The position numbers and the translations under genes are program-made. The notes under the pieces were generated by a model that worked only from the letters and a program-made list of their open reading frames with translations, was not told the DNA's origin and made no database searches. Shown one piece after another: positions 1 through 10,834 of a DNA stretch of 64,000 bases; the stretch's first letter is position 1, and each line of letters starts with the position of its first letter. The DNA is from Anaerotalea alkaliphila. GTDB taxonomy: Bacteria; Bacillota; Clostridia; Lachnospirales; Vallitaleaceae. The stretch is from NCBI RefSeq assembly GCF_010179735.1, contig NZ_JAAEEH010000014.1:1-64000 (forward strand). Reading direction: 5' to 3'.

Positions 1-170
1 GACGAAATGATCGATGCGCATATCCTTTCAAACAACTAATCCAATTGGGTTTGTTAAGTGTTGCCTTCTTTAAGAAAATACGTAAAATAATTATAAAACT
101 TCATATTGACTTATTACCACAAGTCTTTTTGTTTTTTTTATGGAATCGAATCCGAGCCGCCGGTGGGCGG
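1..170. other. AT-rich left edge, no gene seen
   Basis: This stretch lies downstream of gudD. It is visibly much richer in A and T than the rest of the window, with runs of T around 125-140. A short GC hairpin (CCGCC/GGCGG, about 155-168) follows the gudD stop, but on the gudD strand it is followed by A rather than T residues, so it is not a convincing terminator. I see no open frame with a ribosome site. Confidence 0.4.
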
Positions 171-1514
171 TCAGCGTACCATACAGGGTTTTTTGCTGTC
201 GAATTTCCAGCCTGGAATCAGGTGCTGCATGGCGATGGAGTCGTCCCTGTCCGCATTGTCCAGCTTCTTGTACAACGCGTGGGCCTCCATCACCTTCTCC
301 ATGTCGATTTCGATGCCCAGTCCCGGAGCGTCCGGAATTGTGATGTGGCCGTTCCTGATTTCCATGGGATTCTTGGTCAGATACTGTCCGTCCTGCCAGA
401 TCCAATGGGTGTCCATGGCTGTGATTTCTCCAGGGGCCGCCGCCGCGCAATGGGCGAAGATGGCCAGGGAAATGTCGAAATGGTTGTTGGAATGGGATCC
501 CCAGGTCATCCCCCAGTCGTTGCACACCTGGGCGACCCTTACGGAACCGCTCATGGTCCAGAAGTGGGGGTCCGCCAAGGGGATGTCCACGGCCTTGGAC
601 ACGATGGAGTGGTGGAACTGGCGCCAGTCCGTCGCCACCATGTTGGTGGCGGTGAAGAGGCCGGTGGCCATTTTGAATTCCGACATGATTTCCCGCCCGG
701 AATACCCTTTTTCCGGACCGCAGGGGTCTTCCGCATAGCTCAGCGCATGGCGCATGCCCTTGCAGAGGGAGATGGCTTCCTGGAGGGACCAGGCGCCGTT
801 GGGGTCGATGTTGACCCTTGCGTCGGGGAAGGCTTTGTGAAGGGCGAGGATGGTTTCCATCTCCTTTTCCCCTTCCAAGACTCCCGCCTTCAGCTTGAAG
901 TCCTTGAAGCCGTACCTTTCCTTTGCGGCCTGGGCCTGCTCCACGATGGCTTGACTGGTGAGGGCCACCTGCCGCCTGTTCCTGAACCAGGGGTCGCTGC
1001 TTGCGCTTTCATCCAGATAAGGAAGGGCCACCTTGGTCCTGTCCGCGATGTAGAACAGGTAGCCCAGGATCAGCACCTTGTCCCTCTGCTGGCCGTCTCC
1101 CAGCAGTGCCGCCACCGGCAGGTTCATGTATTTTCCCAGCAGGTCCAGCATGGCGGATTCCACCGCCGTTTCCGCATGGACCACGAACTTCAGGTTTTTC
1201 AGGTCGAGGCCTTGCAGACCTTCGCCGTTGTCATTGGAGGTGTCGGTGCCTCCCCGCAGGATTTGGATGACCTTCCGGTAGTTCCCTATTTCCTGTCCCA
1301 CCACAAAAGGCTTGTACGCTTCCAGCGCCTGGGTTATGTGTTCCCCGCCATGGACTTCTCCAAGTCCGGTGTTGCCTGTGCTGTCCGTCAGGATGACGAT
1401 GTTCCGTGTGAAGAAGGGTCCATGGCAGCCGCTGAGGGTCAGCAGCATGCTGTCGTATCCCGCTACGGGAATCACCTGCATCTCCGTGATGACCGGGGTT
1501 CCTTGTGTGTTCAT
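171..1514 (-). CDS. gudD: Glucarate dehydratase
   Basis: Enolase-superfamily enzyme that dehydrates D-glucarate to 5-keto-4-deoxy-D-glucarate in the cytoplasm. With the start used here it is 447 residues, close to the family length of about 446. Every catalytic residue known in E. coli GudD is present with a uniform shift of two: the KxK pair (K207, K209), metal ligands D237, E268 and N291, and the D315/H341 dyad. Upstream ATGs at 1532 and 1544 exist; I chose 1514 because the protein then begins [13 protein letters not shown] like family members and has GGAGG 11 bases upstream. It is the last gene of tctB-tctA-gudD, 19 bases after tctA. The downstream aldolase and reductase genes of the pathway are not in view. 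Confidence 0.95.
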   Translation of the reverse strand: MNTQGTPVITEMQVIPVAGYDSMLLTLSGCHGPFFTRNIVILTDSTGNTGLGEVHGGEHITQALEAYKPFVVGQEIGNYRKVIQILRGGTDTSNDNGEGLQGLDLKNLKFVVHAETAVESAMLDLLGKYMNLPVAALLGDGQQRDKVLILGYLFYIADRTKVALPYLDESASSDPWFRNRRQVALTSQAIVEQAQAAKERYGFKDFKLKAGVLEGEKEMETILALHKAFPDARVNIDPNGAWSLQEAISLCKGMRHALSYAEDPCGPEKGYSGREIMSEFKMATGLFTATNMVATDWRQFHHSIVSKAVDIPLADPHFWTMSGSVRVAQVCNDWGMTWGSHSNNHFDISLAIFAHCAAAAPGEITAMDTHWIWQDGQYLTKNPMEIRNGHITIPDAPGLGIEIDMEKVMEAHALYKKLDNADRDDSIAMQHLIPGWKFDSKKPCMVR

Positions 1515-1533
1515 ACCGATTTTTTCCTCCATT

Positions 1534-3060
1534 TTATTCTTCATCCTCCACGACCAGCATCTCCTGGTCCCTCCTGCTGTTCCTGTAGTGGCTGGCCGCC
1601 GACCAGACGATGGATGCTAGGGCGAGGACCAGGAAGGTTCCCGAGATCGGGTTCGTCAGGAAGCCCGAGAACTTCCCTTCCGAGAACATCAGTCCCCTGC
1701 GCAGATTGGTTTCCGCCATGGGTCCCAGAATGAAGCCCATGATGAAGGGCGCATGGGGCGCCTTGAATTTGACGAACAGGTATCCCACCAGACCGAACAC
1801 AAGGATGGTCCATACGTCGAACACCCGGCTGTTGATTCCGAAGGCGCCCACCACGCAAAGCACGAGGATGATTGGAAGCAGCAGGTGCTTGGGCACGTTC
1901 AGCAGTTGGGAGAAGATCCGCAGTCCATAGAATTCCAGGATCAGCATGGCTACCGAGGATACGATCATCGCAATGAAGATGGTGTACACCAGGGTGGCAT
2001 TGTTGGTGAACAGCAGCGGACCCGGCTGGATGCCGTGGAGCATGAATCCTCCCAGCAGGATGGCCGTCACCGCATCCCCTGGAATCCCCAGGGTCATCAG
2101 GGGGATCAGCGCACCACCGATACCTGCATTGTTGGCGGATTCGGAGGCCACGATTCCGTCAATCACTCCCGTTCCGTACAGATGTCCCCTTTTCGAGCGC
2201 TTTTTGGATACCGTATACGCGACGATGTTTGAAGTGGCCGCACCTATTCCCGGCAGGATGCCGATGCAGACGCCCAGGAGGGAGGACAGCCCGCAGTTGG
2301 GCAGCTGTTCCCTGAACTCTTTCCAGGAGAACCCGAAGCCCTTGATGGACTTCATGCTGACCTGGGCCACTTCATCCTTGGAAGCGCTCTTAATCTTCTC
2401 CGCAGTCTTGATGACCTCCGAGATGGCGAACAGTCCCACCAGGACCGTCAGGGTGTTGAAGCCGCCCTTCAGCTCATTCGTTCCGAAAGTGAACCGTACG
2501 GCCGCATCCACCGGAGCGATGCCCACGGTGCCGAAGGCGATTCCCAACACTCCGGCAAAAATCCCCTTGATCATGGATTTTCCGGAGAGGGCCGCAATCA
2601 GCGTCAGCGAAAAGATGGCGATTGCGAAGTATTCATGGGGGCCGAACTTGATGGCGACCTTCGCCAGGTTGGGGGCGACCAGCATCAGGGCCAGGATGCT
2701 CAGGATCGTTCCCACGAAGGAGAACACGATGCCCACGCCAAGGGCTTTCGGCCCTTCTCCTTTTTCCATCATGGGATGGCCGTCAAAGCAGGTGGCCACC
2801 GAGCTGGGTGTTCCCGGAATCTTCAGCAGGATTGCGGAAATCAATCCCCCGGACGTGGCTCCGATGTACAGGGCAATCAGGATGGAAATCCCCACTCCGG
2901 GAGACATCCCATAGGTGACCGGAAGGAACAGGGCAACGGCCATGACCGCCGTCAGCCCGGGGACCGCACCGAACAGGATCCCCACAGCCACGCCGATGAA
3001 GATGAACAGAAGGGTCTGGATTGCAAACACAGAACCCAACGCTTGAATTACATGTTCCAT
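1534..3060 (-). CDS. tctA: Tripartite tricarboxylate transporter, large permease TctA
   Basis: Large membrane subunit of a TTT-family secondary transporter, 508 residues, about the usual 500. It is a polytopic inner-membrane protein with many hydrophobic helices and the glycine/proline-rich signatures of TctA near the N-terminus ([17 protein letters not shown]) and middle ([16 protein letters not shown]). AGGAGG lies 8 bases before ATG. It follows tctB by 12 bases and precedes gudD, so the likely substrate is glucarate or a related diacid; this is inferred from context. The periplasmic/extracellular binding protein TctC that normally completes the transporter is absent from the visible cluster. 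Confidence 0.92.
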   Translation of the reverse strand: MEHVIQALGSVFAIQTLLFIFIGVAVGILFGAVPGLTAVMAVALFLPVTYGMSPGVGISILIALYIGATSGGLISAILLKIPGTPSSVATCFDGHPMMEKGEGPKALGVGIVFSFVGTILSILALMLVAPNLAKVAIKFGPHEYFAIAIFSLTLIAALSGKSMIKGIFAGVLGIAFGTVGIAPVDAAVRFTFGTNELKGGFNTLTVLVGLFAISEVIKTAEKIKSASKDEVAQVSMKSIKGFGFSWKEFREQLPNCGLSSLLGVCIGILPGIGAATSNIVAYTVSKKRSKRGHLYGTGVIDGIVASESANNAGIGGALIPLMTLGIPGDAVTAILLGGFMLHGIQPGPLLFTNNATLVYTIFIAMIVSSVAMLILEFYGLRIFSQLLNVPKHLLLPIILVLCVVGAFGINSRVFDVWTILVFGLVGYLFVKFKAPHAPFIMGFILGPMAETNLRRGLMFSEGKFSGFLTNPISGTFLVLALASIVWSAASHYRNSRRDQEMLVVEDEE

Positions 3061-3072
3061 AACATTAACCTC

Positions 3073-3558
3073 CTAAAATGGCAGGATGCCTTGGGGGAGC
3101 ATCAGGTCCAAGCCGCTTCTAAACGCAAAGTACAGGGATGTGGAAGTGACCAAAGCAATGATGACATACTGGACATACTTTCTCTTTTGACCCGCCGGAG
3201 AGAGGATGCTGAATGCCAGGAAGAGGAACGCCATGGTTGTGAACAGGAATCCCACGGGCACCAGCAAGGCGATGTACACCACAATCAACAACAGGATCCT
3301 GACCACCGTTTTGTAATCCGACTTCTCCGGGACATAGGCCCCTTCGTTGAACCGGGCGCTGTCCCTGATCCCGAACACCACCTGCAACCCGCCCAGGACG
3401 AACATGAGCACCGAAAGCACATAGGGCACAAACTGTGCGTCCACCACTGCATCCTTTACGCCGCCGACGACCATCTGGGTCGTCTGGAAGAAATAGAATG
3501 CGGCAAACGCCAAGACCAAACACCCGAATATGAGGTTTGCGTACTTGCTGAATTTCAT
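3073..3558 (-). CDS. tctB: Tripartite tricarboxylate transporter, small permease TctB
   Basis: Small four-helix membrane subunit of the TTT transporter, 161 residues. The reading frame stays open further upstream, but the ATG at 3558 is preceded by an excellent AGGAGGTAAAG site, and the upstream extension crosses the promoter. Helices are visible around residues 7-27, 40-60, 80-100 and 115-150. First gene of the tctB-tctA-gudD operon, transcribed away from cdaR's terminator. Confidence 0.87.
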   Translation of the reverse strand: MKFSKYANLIFGCLVLAFAAFYFFQTTQMVVGGVKDAVVDAQFVPYVLSVLMFVLGGLQVVFGIRDSARFNEGAYVPEKSDYKTVVRILLLIVVYIALLVPVGFLFTTMAFLFLAFSILSPAGQKRKYVQYVIIALVTSTSLYFAFRSGLDLMLPQGILPF

Positions 3559-3661
3559 AACTTTACCTCCTGCTATACTTGGATAATCACCAGGCACACC
3601 TTCCAATCCTCCTTTTCCCGGCAACGGCACCTGTGCATTGCCTCTCTGTTTCATTGATATC

Positions 3662-3690
3662 ATTATAACGAATTTTTCCTGGAATTGACA
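3662..3690 (-). promoter_or_regulatory. Promoter of tctB-tctA-gudD
   Basis: On the minus strand TGTCAA and TATAAT are separated by 17 bases, about 100 bases before the tctB start. The -10 is consensus and the -35 is weak, as expected for an activator-dependent promoter; CdaR encoded just upstream is the obvious activator (inference). Confidence 0.6.
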
Positions 3691-3704
3691 TGTCCGGCCT
3701 GTAT

Positions 3705-3749
3705 TAAAAAAAAACGGATCCTTGTACAGTTTGTACAAGGATCCGTTTT
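3705..3749 (-). terminator. Intrinsic terminator after cdaR
   Basis: A perfect 18-base inverted repeat (3711-3728 and 3732-3749) with a 3-base loop, followed on the minus strand by an uninterrupted T run (complement of A run 3706-3714). It lies about 50 bases beyond the cdaR stop and separates cdaR from the transport operon. Confidence 0.9.
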
Positions 3750-3800
3750 CCTTTCCCGAGAACAAAAACACTCTGCATAGGGGATTTCTTGCGGGTCCCC

Positions 3801-4940
3801 TTATTTCTTATGGAAATAGTAGGCCAATTCGTTCAGGAAGTCCCTGTCTTTGGCATTGGCGATCGGGTCGATGTTAAGGACATCCTTGATCTTGTTCAGC
3901 CTGAACAACAGGGTGTTCCTATGGACAAACAGGGATTTTGCGCTGTTTACGACATTGTAGTTGTTTTGACGCAGTGCCTCCACCGTCTCCCATACCAGCT
4001 GCTTCTCCTCCTCATCGAAAAGGGACACATAGGTGTTGAAGATGTTGTCGTACTCCTTGATGGTGACCAGGCTTCTGAAATAATCCAGGACGTGGTCCTG
4101 GAAGAAGAAGACGCCGCTCTTCTCCTTGATTTTCAGCCGCAATTCCTGGGCGTGCAGATAGGATGCCCTGTACTTCAGCACACTGCCCTGGAGGGAACCT
4201 ATGAAAAAAGCGACCCTATGGATGGGACTCTCCCCCGGAAGCTGTTCGGCGACCGCCTCCAGATATTCGTCCAGTCCTTTCCGATAATCCCGGACGACAT
4301 TTCCCCGAGGCGCTCCAAGGCTCTTGAAAAGGATCACGTCGTCGTTCCTTGCGATTGTCACGATGTCTTGCCGGGAATGCCCTTCCGCCGCCAGCAAGGC
4401 CGCAATGACCGCTTGGGACGGAATCTCCTGACGGGCATGGAGGATGATGCATACCCGCAGCAGGTCCTTGTCCAATCCCAAATCTTCGGCCATGTTTGCC
4501 GCCACGGAAGCCTCCACGTTCTCCTCAAAAAGCACATAGTACAGGAATTGTTCCGCCTTGTTCTTGCGCTTCCGTTCCGTTTCCATCTGGAGCTCGTACT
4601 CCAGCATGGCTTCCATGGAGGTTTTCACCAGGGCCGCAAACGCATTGACCGATTCAGGGTTTCCAGTGACGCAGATGACGCCCACATGCTTGTTCTTGTA
4701 GTCGATGAACAGGTTCACTCCCGGCTTGGTCCCCAAGTATTTCTGGTCCTCCTGGACAATCCCGGTATCCAGGCTTCCATTCAGCATTCCGAACGCGACC
4801 TCGTGGAAGTCTCCAATCCTGGACGCGTCCTTGCTGGCAATGATGATCCCCTTGTCATTCATGATGTTGATGTTGTACTCCAGATGGTGCGCCGTCTTTT
4901 CTATGAATTTTTGGGCCAATGCCGGTTCCAAAATAGACAT
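3801..4940 (-). CDS. cdaR: CdaR-family sugar diacid regulator
   Basis: Transcriptional regulator, 379 residues, of the CdaR/PucR-like type. Residues 1-135 match the putative sugar-diacid recognition domain (starts LEPALAQKFIEKTAHHL), the middle resembles the GGDEF-like regulator domain, and residues about 320-375 hold the PucR C-terminal helix-turn-helix (NSAKSLFVHRNTLLFRLNKI). Members activate glucarate/galactarate/glycerate genes, which fits the adjacent tctBA-gudD. GGAGGTACAC precedes ATG. It starts 45 bases after the desaturase stop, so partial readthrough from that gene is possible, but a terminator isolates it from tctB. Confidence 0.88.
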   Translation of the reverse strand: MSILEPALAQKFIEKTAHHLEYNINIMNDKGIIIASKDASRIGDFHEVAFGMLNGSLDTGIVQEDQKYLGTKPGVNLFIDYKNKHVGVICVTGNPESVNAFAALVKTSMEAMLEYELQMETERKRKNKAEQFLYYVLFEENVEASVAANMAEDLGLDKDLLRVCIILHARQEIPSQAVIAALLAAEGHSRQDIVTIARNDDVILFKSLGAPRGNVVRDYRKGLDEYLEAVAEQLPGESPIHRVAFFIGSLQGSVLKYRASYLHAQELRLKIKEKSGVFFFQDHVLDYFRSLVTIKEYDNIFNTYVSLFDEEEKQLVWETVEALRQNNYNVVNSAKSLFVHRNTLLFRLNKIKDVLNIDPIANAKDRDFLNELAYYFHKK

Positions 4941-4984
4941 GTGTACCTCCTTGTCCTGACTGCCCTATTGTTTTCCTATACATT

Positions 4985-6004
4985 CTACACTTTTTTCGGC
5001 ACATGCACAAGGGCGTCCCGCTTACCCAGATCCCCAAATCCCACCATCCTGCCGCCCTTCGGGTCATAGAGCTGGAAACCCACCGTACGGAGGCTCTCCC
5101 TGAAGCCGATGGCCTTCACAGGCTCCCCCTCGGGGATCAGGTCCAGACAGGTCCGCAGGTGGTAGTTGGGAATCCTGGAGTTCAAGTGGTGGATGTTGTG
5201 GAATCCGATGTTCCCGGTGAACCAATGGAGCACCAGGGGGAGCCTGTAGTAGGAGCTGCCTTCCATGGCGGCCCTGTAGTGGTCCCACCCTTCCTGGCCG
5301 GCCCAGTAGACCTCCTCGAACTGGTGCTGCACATAGAACATCCAGACCCCGAAGATGCTGGCGAAGAAGATGATCGGAAGCTGGACCGCCGCCAGGACCC
5401 CCAGGCCGATGGTGGCATGGGCCAGCAGGACGATTCCCAGAAGGGCCAGGTCCGTCAGCAGGGTGCTGGCCTTCTCCCCCTTCCGGGAGACCCGGGAGGG
5501 GAAGCGGTTCACCAGCACGAACAGGACCACCGGGGAGATGACGAACAGGACCACCGGATTCCTGAAGAACCGGTAGACGATGCGCAGATGCCAGGGGCTT
5601 TCCCTGTATTCCTCCACCGTCATGGTCCAGATGTCCCCCACGCCCCTTTTTTCCAGGTTGGCCACCGTGCCGTGGTGGATCATGTGGCAACGCTGCCAGT
5701 CCGTGTAGGCCGTGTAGGTGAGGACGCCGGTGAGGAAGCCCACCGCCCGGTTGGCCGCGGCGGAATTGAAGAAGGACTGGTGGGTGCAGTCATGGAAGAT
5801 GATGAAGGTCCTGACCAGCAGGCCGGCCCCCAGCAGCGCCAGGGGCAGCAGCGCCGGCAGCGGGACGCCCTCCATCACCAGTATGGCCATCAGCACGTTC
5901 ACCCCCAGATACGGCACCAGCGTGTTCACCATCTGCCACAGGGATTTCCTCCAATCCGCTCTGGCGTATCGTTTCAGTTCCCCTACCCATGCTCTTTTCT
6001 CCAT
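4985..6004 (-). CDS. Fatty acid desaturase (membrane di-iron)
   Basis: 339-residue integral-membrane desaturase of the acyl-lipid omega-6/delta-12 type. All three histidine clusters that bind the di-iron centre are visible: HDCTH near residue 71, HMIHH near 105 and HNIHH near 268, plus the HQFEE segment near 225. Hydrophobic helices flank them. Such enzymes introduce cis double bonds using O2 and electrons from ferredoxin or cytochrome b5, so the gene is notable beside rubrerythrin in a genome that otherwise looks anaerobic. ATG at 6004 has AAGGAG nearby. An imperfect palindrome upstream may be an operator. The substrate chain and double-bond position cannot be read from sequence. Confidence 0.85.
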   Translation of the reverse strand: MEKRAWVGELKRYARADWRKSLWQMVNTLVPYLGVNVLMAILVMEGVPLPALLPLALLGAGLLVRTFIIFHDCTHQSFFNSAAANRAVGFLTGVLTYTAYTDWQRCHMIHHGTVANLEKRGVGDIWTMTVEEYRESPWHLRIVYRFFRNPVVLFVISPVVLFVLVNRFPSRVSRKGEKASTLLTDLALLGIVLLAHATIGLGVLAAVQLPIIFFASIFGVWMFYVQHQFEEVYWAGQEGWDHYRAAMEGSSYYRLPLVLHWFTGNIGFHNIHHLNSRIPNYHLRTCLDLIPEGEPVKAIGFRESLRTVGFQLYDPKGGRMVGFGDLGKRDALVHVPKKV

Positions 6005-6041
6005 ATGAAAGACTCCTTAGCGAATTATTGTTTTCTTTCTG

Positions 6042-6062
6042 ATATGGTATACGATACCACAT
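6042..6062. promoter_or_regulatory. Palindromic operator candidate upstream of desaturase
   Basis: Two 9-base arms (ATATGGTAT and ATACCACAT, 8 of 9 positions complementary) flank a 3-base centre, 38 bases before the desaturase start. The size and spacing suit a dimeric repressor such as a GntR-family regulator. No regulator gene adjoins it, so the assignment is only structural. Confidence 0.4.
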
Positions 6063-6141
6063 GTCTCGCCGGAAATCCAGTACTTTTTGATAATTGTTCT
6101 CATCTTCTTTCGCCCTCCCCCTCCCTCCCTCAACTTCCAAC

Positions 6142-6170
6142 TTCACAACCCCTGCAGACTGTGCTATAAT
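6142..6170 (+). promoter_or_regulatory. Promoter of SEC-C protein gene
   Basis: TTCACA, 17-base spacer, TATAAT, ending 66 bases before the start codon. Good sigma-A match. Confidence 0.65.
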
Positions 6171-6236
6171 ATGGAAGATTAACCAAATTTCCCGGCGTAC
6201 GTAATATCCCTCGGGTTTTTTAGAAAGGAAACGAAC

Positions 6237-6743
6237 ATGTCTTTATTGAAGAAATGGCAAGACCTTGCCTATGTCGAGCGCAACGAAGCGGACTACAACG
6301 CATTTTGGGGGGACTACCTGCCCAAGGAGCAAAAGAACTACGAATATCTCCTGAGCCATGCGGACGAGACCTGCACCGGAACGGTCCAGGCCCTGGCGGA
6401 CAAGTTCCAGATGGAGCTGGTCACCTTCGTAGGTTTCCTGGACGGCATCAACACCAGCCTGGCGGAGGAAATCGACCTGGATGCCGTCACCGGCGACACG
6501 GAAGTGGTCCTGGCCATAGATTACGAAAAGCTGTACTACAACATGCTGGCCGCCAAAGCGGACTGGCTGTACAACCTGGCCGGATGGGACGCACTTCTGA
6601 CACAGGAGAAGCGGGCGGAGATCAAGAAGACCTACAACAGCACCCGCACGGTGGTCAAGGACAAGAAAATCGGCAGGAACGACCCCTGTCCTTGCGGCAG
6701 CGGACGCAAATACAAGCAATGCTGCATGTCCAAGGCCCAGTAA
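6237..6743 (+). CDS. SEC-C metal-binding domain protein
   Basis: 168-residue protein. The last 25 residues form a clear SEC-C zinc module ([18 protein letters not shown]; ligands C, C and the terminal CC pair), the same element found at the SecA C-terminus. Residues 1-140 are acidic and probably helical; I do not recognise them. SEC-C modules often mediate contact with SecB or ribosomes, but no function can be assigned. AAAGGAAACGAAC precedes ATG. It has its own promoter and is followed 73 bases later by another small gene with its own promoter. Confidence 0.8.
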   Translation: MSLLKKWQDLAYVERNEADYNAFWGDYLPKEQKNYEYLLSHADETCTGTVQALADKFQMELVTFVGFLDGINTSLAEEIDLDAVTGDTEVVLAIDYEKLYYNMLAAKADWLYNLAGWDALLTQEKRAEIKKTYNSTRTVVKDKKIGRNDPCPCGSGRKYKQCCMSKAQ

Positions 6744-6755
6744 CGCTGAATTCCC

Positions 6756-6783
6756 TTGCTTTTTCCCGTTTTGATGTTAGAAT
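6756..6783 (+). promoter_or_regulatory. Promoter of 128-residue membrane protein
   Basis: TTGCTT, 16-base spacer, TAGAAT, 33 bases before the start codon of the next gene. Confidence 0.5.
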
Positions 6784-6815
6784 GATAGTAATGACATTGT
6801 TTTAGGAGGTTTTTT

Positions 6816-7202
6816 ATGCCCGGATGGTTAACAGCCCTATTGATCGTATTGGCCGTCGTTGTCCTCGTGTTGGCCTTTCTGTACTTTTACGGAAAGAAGA
6901 TGCAGGAAAAGGTCAATACGCAGCAGTCCTTGATCGAACAGTCGAAGGTGACCACCTCCATTCTGGTAATCGACAAGAAGAAGATGCGCATGAAGGACGC
7001 CAACCTGCCCCAGATGGTCCAAGACCAGGTTCCTTTCTATCTTAAATTGCGCAAGATGCCTCTGGTCAAAGCGAAGATCGGACCCAAAATCACCACCTTC
7101 ATGTGCGACGAGAAAGTCTTCAAGGAATTGCCCGTGAAGAAGATGGTCAAGGTCGACCTGGCCGGCATCTACATCGTAGCCATCAAAGGCACAAAGAAAT
7201 AG
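6816..7202 (+). CDS. Single-helix membrane protein, unknown function
   Basis: 128 residues. One hydrophobic helix at residues 4-24 (signal anchor) is followed by a basic soluble part with many lysines and valines. TAGGAGG lies 6 bases before ATG, and a strong terminator follows, so it is a genuine single gene. I do not recognise the family. The N-in or N-out orientation is unclear; a KK cluster after the helix favours the soluble domain being cytoplasmic. Confidence 0.7.
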   Translation: MPGWLTALLIVLAVVVLVLAFLYFYGKKMQEKVNTQQSLIEQSKVTTSILVIDKKKMRMKDANLPQMVQDQVPFYLKLRKMPLVKAKIGPKITTFMCDEKVFKELPVKKMVKVDLAGIYIVAIKGTKK

Positions 7203-7226
7203 GATCCACTTGCAAAGAAGCATATC

Positions 7227-7270
7227 GGAAAAGGCGAAGGGAGTGCCGTGGCACTCCCTTCGCCTTTTCC
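7227..7270. terminator. Bidirectional terminator
   Basis: Perfect 21-base inverted repeat (7227-7247 and 7250-7270) with a 2-base centre. It sits between two convergent genes, 24 bases after the 128-residue protein and 10 bases after the pyrG stop. Arms begin and end GGAAAAGG/CCTTTTCC, giving a short T-rich tail in either direction. Confidence 0.88.
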
Positions 7271-7280
7271 TTGTCCCTCT

Positions 7281-8903
<1,623 letters not shown>

Positions 8904-8988
8904 TCACTTGTTCAAACATGTCCTGGCCCTGTGGGAAAACACGGACCGGTTGCAACTTCTACTATTCTAGGGGAACAGGCACTGCAAG

Positions 8989-10362
8989 TCAAGGCCTGTT
9001 CCACAAGACTTCCAGCGCCTTCTCCAAAGGCTTGTCCTCTTTGGAAAGCCGGTCCGCCAGAGCCTGGTTCAAACGCTTCTGTGTGGTGAAATCACAGGTC
9101 CCATAGACATGGAGCCCCGCATCCCGTTGGAAGGCCATGACCCCCTCCACCGCCAAGGTGTCATAGCTGTTGTCGCGGGCACCTTGGAAGTATCCCAGAT
9201 ACGCCAGCACCTTCTTCAGTTCCAGGACTTCCGGCCTGACGTCCCCCGGATACAAACGGCGGTCGCTGGAAAGCAGGTCCGGCACCTCCACCACATGGTC
9301 CGGAACCACGCCCACGCCGTTGATCTTGTTTCCGTTCCGGCTGAAGAATTCTTCCATGGTCAACTTGAGCTTGTACTCCTCCTCGATGCCGAAAAGATAC
9401 TGGGCCACCCCTTTTCCATAGGTGGTCTCCCCCACCAGGACTCCCGCGCCGGCGTCCTGTATGGCCGCGGCCAGGAACTCCGTGGCGGAGGCGCTGTGTC
9501 CGTTCACCAGCACCGTCATCCGGAAGGGCGCCCGCTCCAGGGTGCTCCCATACACCTTCCGCCGTCCTTCCTTGTTCTCGAAATATACCAGCGGGCCGGC
9601 GGGAACCAGCATCTGGCCGATGGCCACCGCCGCATCCACATAGCCGCCGCTGTTGTCCCTAAGGTCCAGCACAAGGTGGGTGACCCCCCGGGTCCCGGCC
9701 GTTTCCAGCAGGGTCTTGAATTCTTCCTCCGTATCCTCCGCAAAGCCGCTTAGGACAATCCGCATGGTCTTTTGGGCCCGGACCGGATCCATTCCCGCCA
9801 AAGGGATCTCTTCCACTGTGGGAATGCTCACCAGCCTTCTGGAAAAGCTCTTTTCCAGAAGTTCCAGACCCCGTTGGAACACGATCCCCACCCGGGTACC
9901 CTCTTCCCCCAGGACCAGTGCCGCCACATCGCCGACCCCCAGGTCCGCCACCTGCTTTCCATCCACGGACAGGACCATGTCTCCCGCCATCACGCCCTGA
10001 TCCTCCGCCGGACTTCCCCGGAAGACCTTTGTGACCGCGATGCCCAGCGGGGTCTCCCGCATTTCCACCCCGATGCCCACGTACTTTCTGGACACGATGT
10101 TGTCGAACTGTTCCGCCTCTTCCCTGGTGAAGAATTCGGAATAGGGATCCAGAATCTGGAACATTCCTTCCATGGCCGCTTCAAACAATTTCTGCTGGTC
10201 CAAATCGGGTGTCAGGGAGTTCTGTTCCACGAACTCCATCACATATTGGAAAGTGGCCGCATAGTCCTCCGCCTCCAATCTGGATTGGGCCGCTGCCGGA
10301 TGCGGCAGCAGCAGGGCCGTGACAAGCAGGGCCGTCAACACTTTTCGCAAGCTTCTTTCCAT
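8989..10362 (-). CDS. ctpA: S41 carboxyl-terminal processing peptidase with PDZ and PG-binding domain
   Basis: 457-residue serine protease. Residues 1-26 look like a signal peptide (basic start, hydrophobic core, AAAQS end). A PDZ domain spans roughly 85-170, the S41 core 195-370, and a peptidoglycan-binding repeat 380-435. The catalytic Ser is in GHSASATEF (290-292) and the Lys is K317 in TTYGKG, so the Ser/Lys dyad is intact. Expected role is processing of exported or spore/envelope proteins at the cell surface. The upstream neighbours ddl and DUF1934 end 25 bases before it, supporting a cell-envelope operon. Confidence 0.9.
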   Translation of the reverse strand: MERSLRKVLTALLVTALLLPHPAAAQSRLEAEDYAATFQYVMEFVEQNSLTPDLDQQKLFEAAMEGMFQILDPYSEFFTREEAEQFDNIVSRKYVGIGVEMRETPLGIAVTKVFRGSPAEDQGVMAGDMVLSVDGKQVADLGVGDVAALVLGEEGTRVGIVFQRGLELLEKSFSRRLVSIPTVEEIPLAGMDPVRAQKTMRIVLSGFAEDTEEEFKTLLETAGTRGVTHLVLDLRDNSGGYVDAAVAIGQMLVPAGPLVYFENKEGRRKVYGSTLERAPFRMTVLVNGHSASATEFLAAAIQDAGAGVLVGETTYGKGVAQYLFGIEEEYKLKLTMEEFFSRNGNKINGVGVVPDHVVEVPDLLSSDRRLYPGDVRPEVLELKKVLAYLGYFQGARDNSYDTLAVEGVMAFQRDAGLHVYGTCDFTTQKRLNQALADRLSKEDKPLEKALEVLWNRP

Positions 10363-10387
10363 TTTGGCTCCCTTCCCGCACAGGGCC

Positions 10388-10834
10388 TCAGATGTACTCC
10401 GCCACCATGCTGAATGTGCTGTTTCCCATGCTCATCTGGTTCACTTCCAGGTAATAGACCACCTTCAGGTCGATTCCCCGGTCTGTCTTCCTGAAGTCCA
10501 CGGACCGGGTCTTGGACAGGATCTCCAGCATTCCCATGGGGGTTTCGTAGGGGGCGATGTGCTGCTCCCCTTCCTTGAACAGCAGATGGGTGCTGGCAGC
10601 TCCGAACCGCAGGACCGAAACCAGCCCCGCTTCCACCTTGACCGTGGTCTTGGTGGGTTTTTCCCTGTCCAGTTCCAGGTCATCGAACACGATGTAGGTC
10701 TTTCCGTTCTTCTCGTAGCTCTTTCCGATGACGACCATTTCCAGCCGTTCCTCCTGGCCGGAATCGCCCAAGCCCGACTGCATCCCTTTGATGCTGATCC
10801 TTACTTTTCTTTCATCCATTCCCTTATCTTCCAT
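10388..10834 (-). CDS. DUF1934 (YwiB-like) beta-barrel protein
   Basis: 148 residues, small calycin-like beta-barrel family DUF1934 found in Bacillota; function unknown. Visible features are alternating beta strands with an ending typical of the family (YYLEVN, MVAEYI). It overlaps the 3' end of ddl by 11 bases, which implies translational coupling; an alternative ATG at 10819, with AAGGGA just before it, would remove the overlap. Its regular association with cell-wall or arginyl-tRNA genes in relatives does not settle a role. Confidence 0.75.
   Translation of the reverse strand: MEDKGMDERKVRISIKGMQSGLGDSGQEERLEMVVIGKSYEKNGKTYIVFDDLELDREKPTKTTVKVEAGLVSVLRFGAASTHLLFKEGEQHIAPYETPMGMLEILSKTRSVDFRKTDRGIDLKVVYYLEVNQMSMGNSTFSMVAEYI

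Noticed and set aside
139-170. tRNA-like T-arm (TCGAATCC) at left edge
   Set aside because: No acceptor or anticodon stems can be folded around it.
45-1733. Long plus-strand frame opposite gudD and tctA
   Set aside because: Antisense shadow of real genes, low-complexity composition, no ribosome site; many similar shadows occur on this GC-rich sequence.
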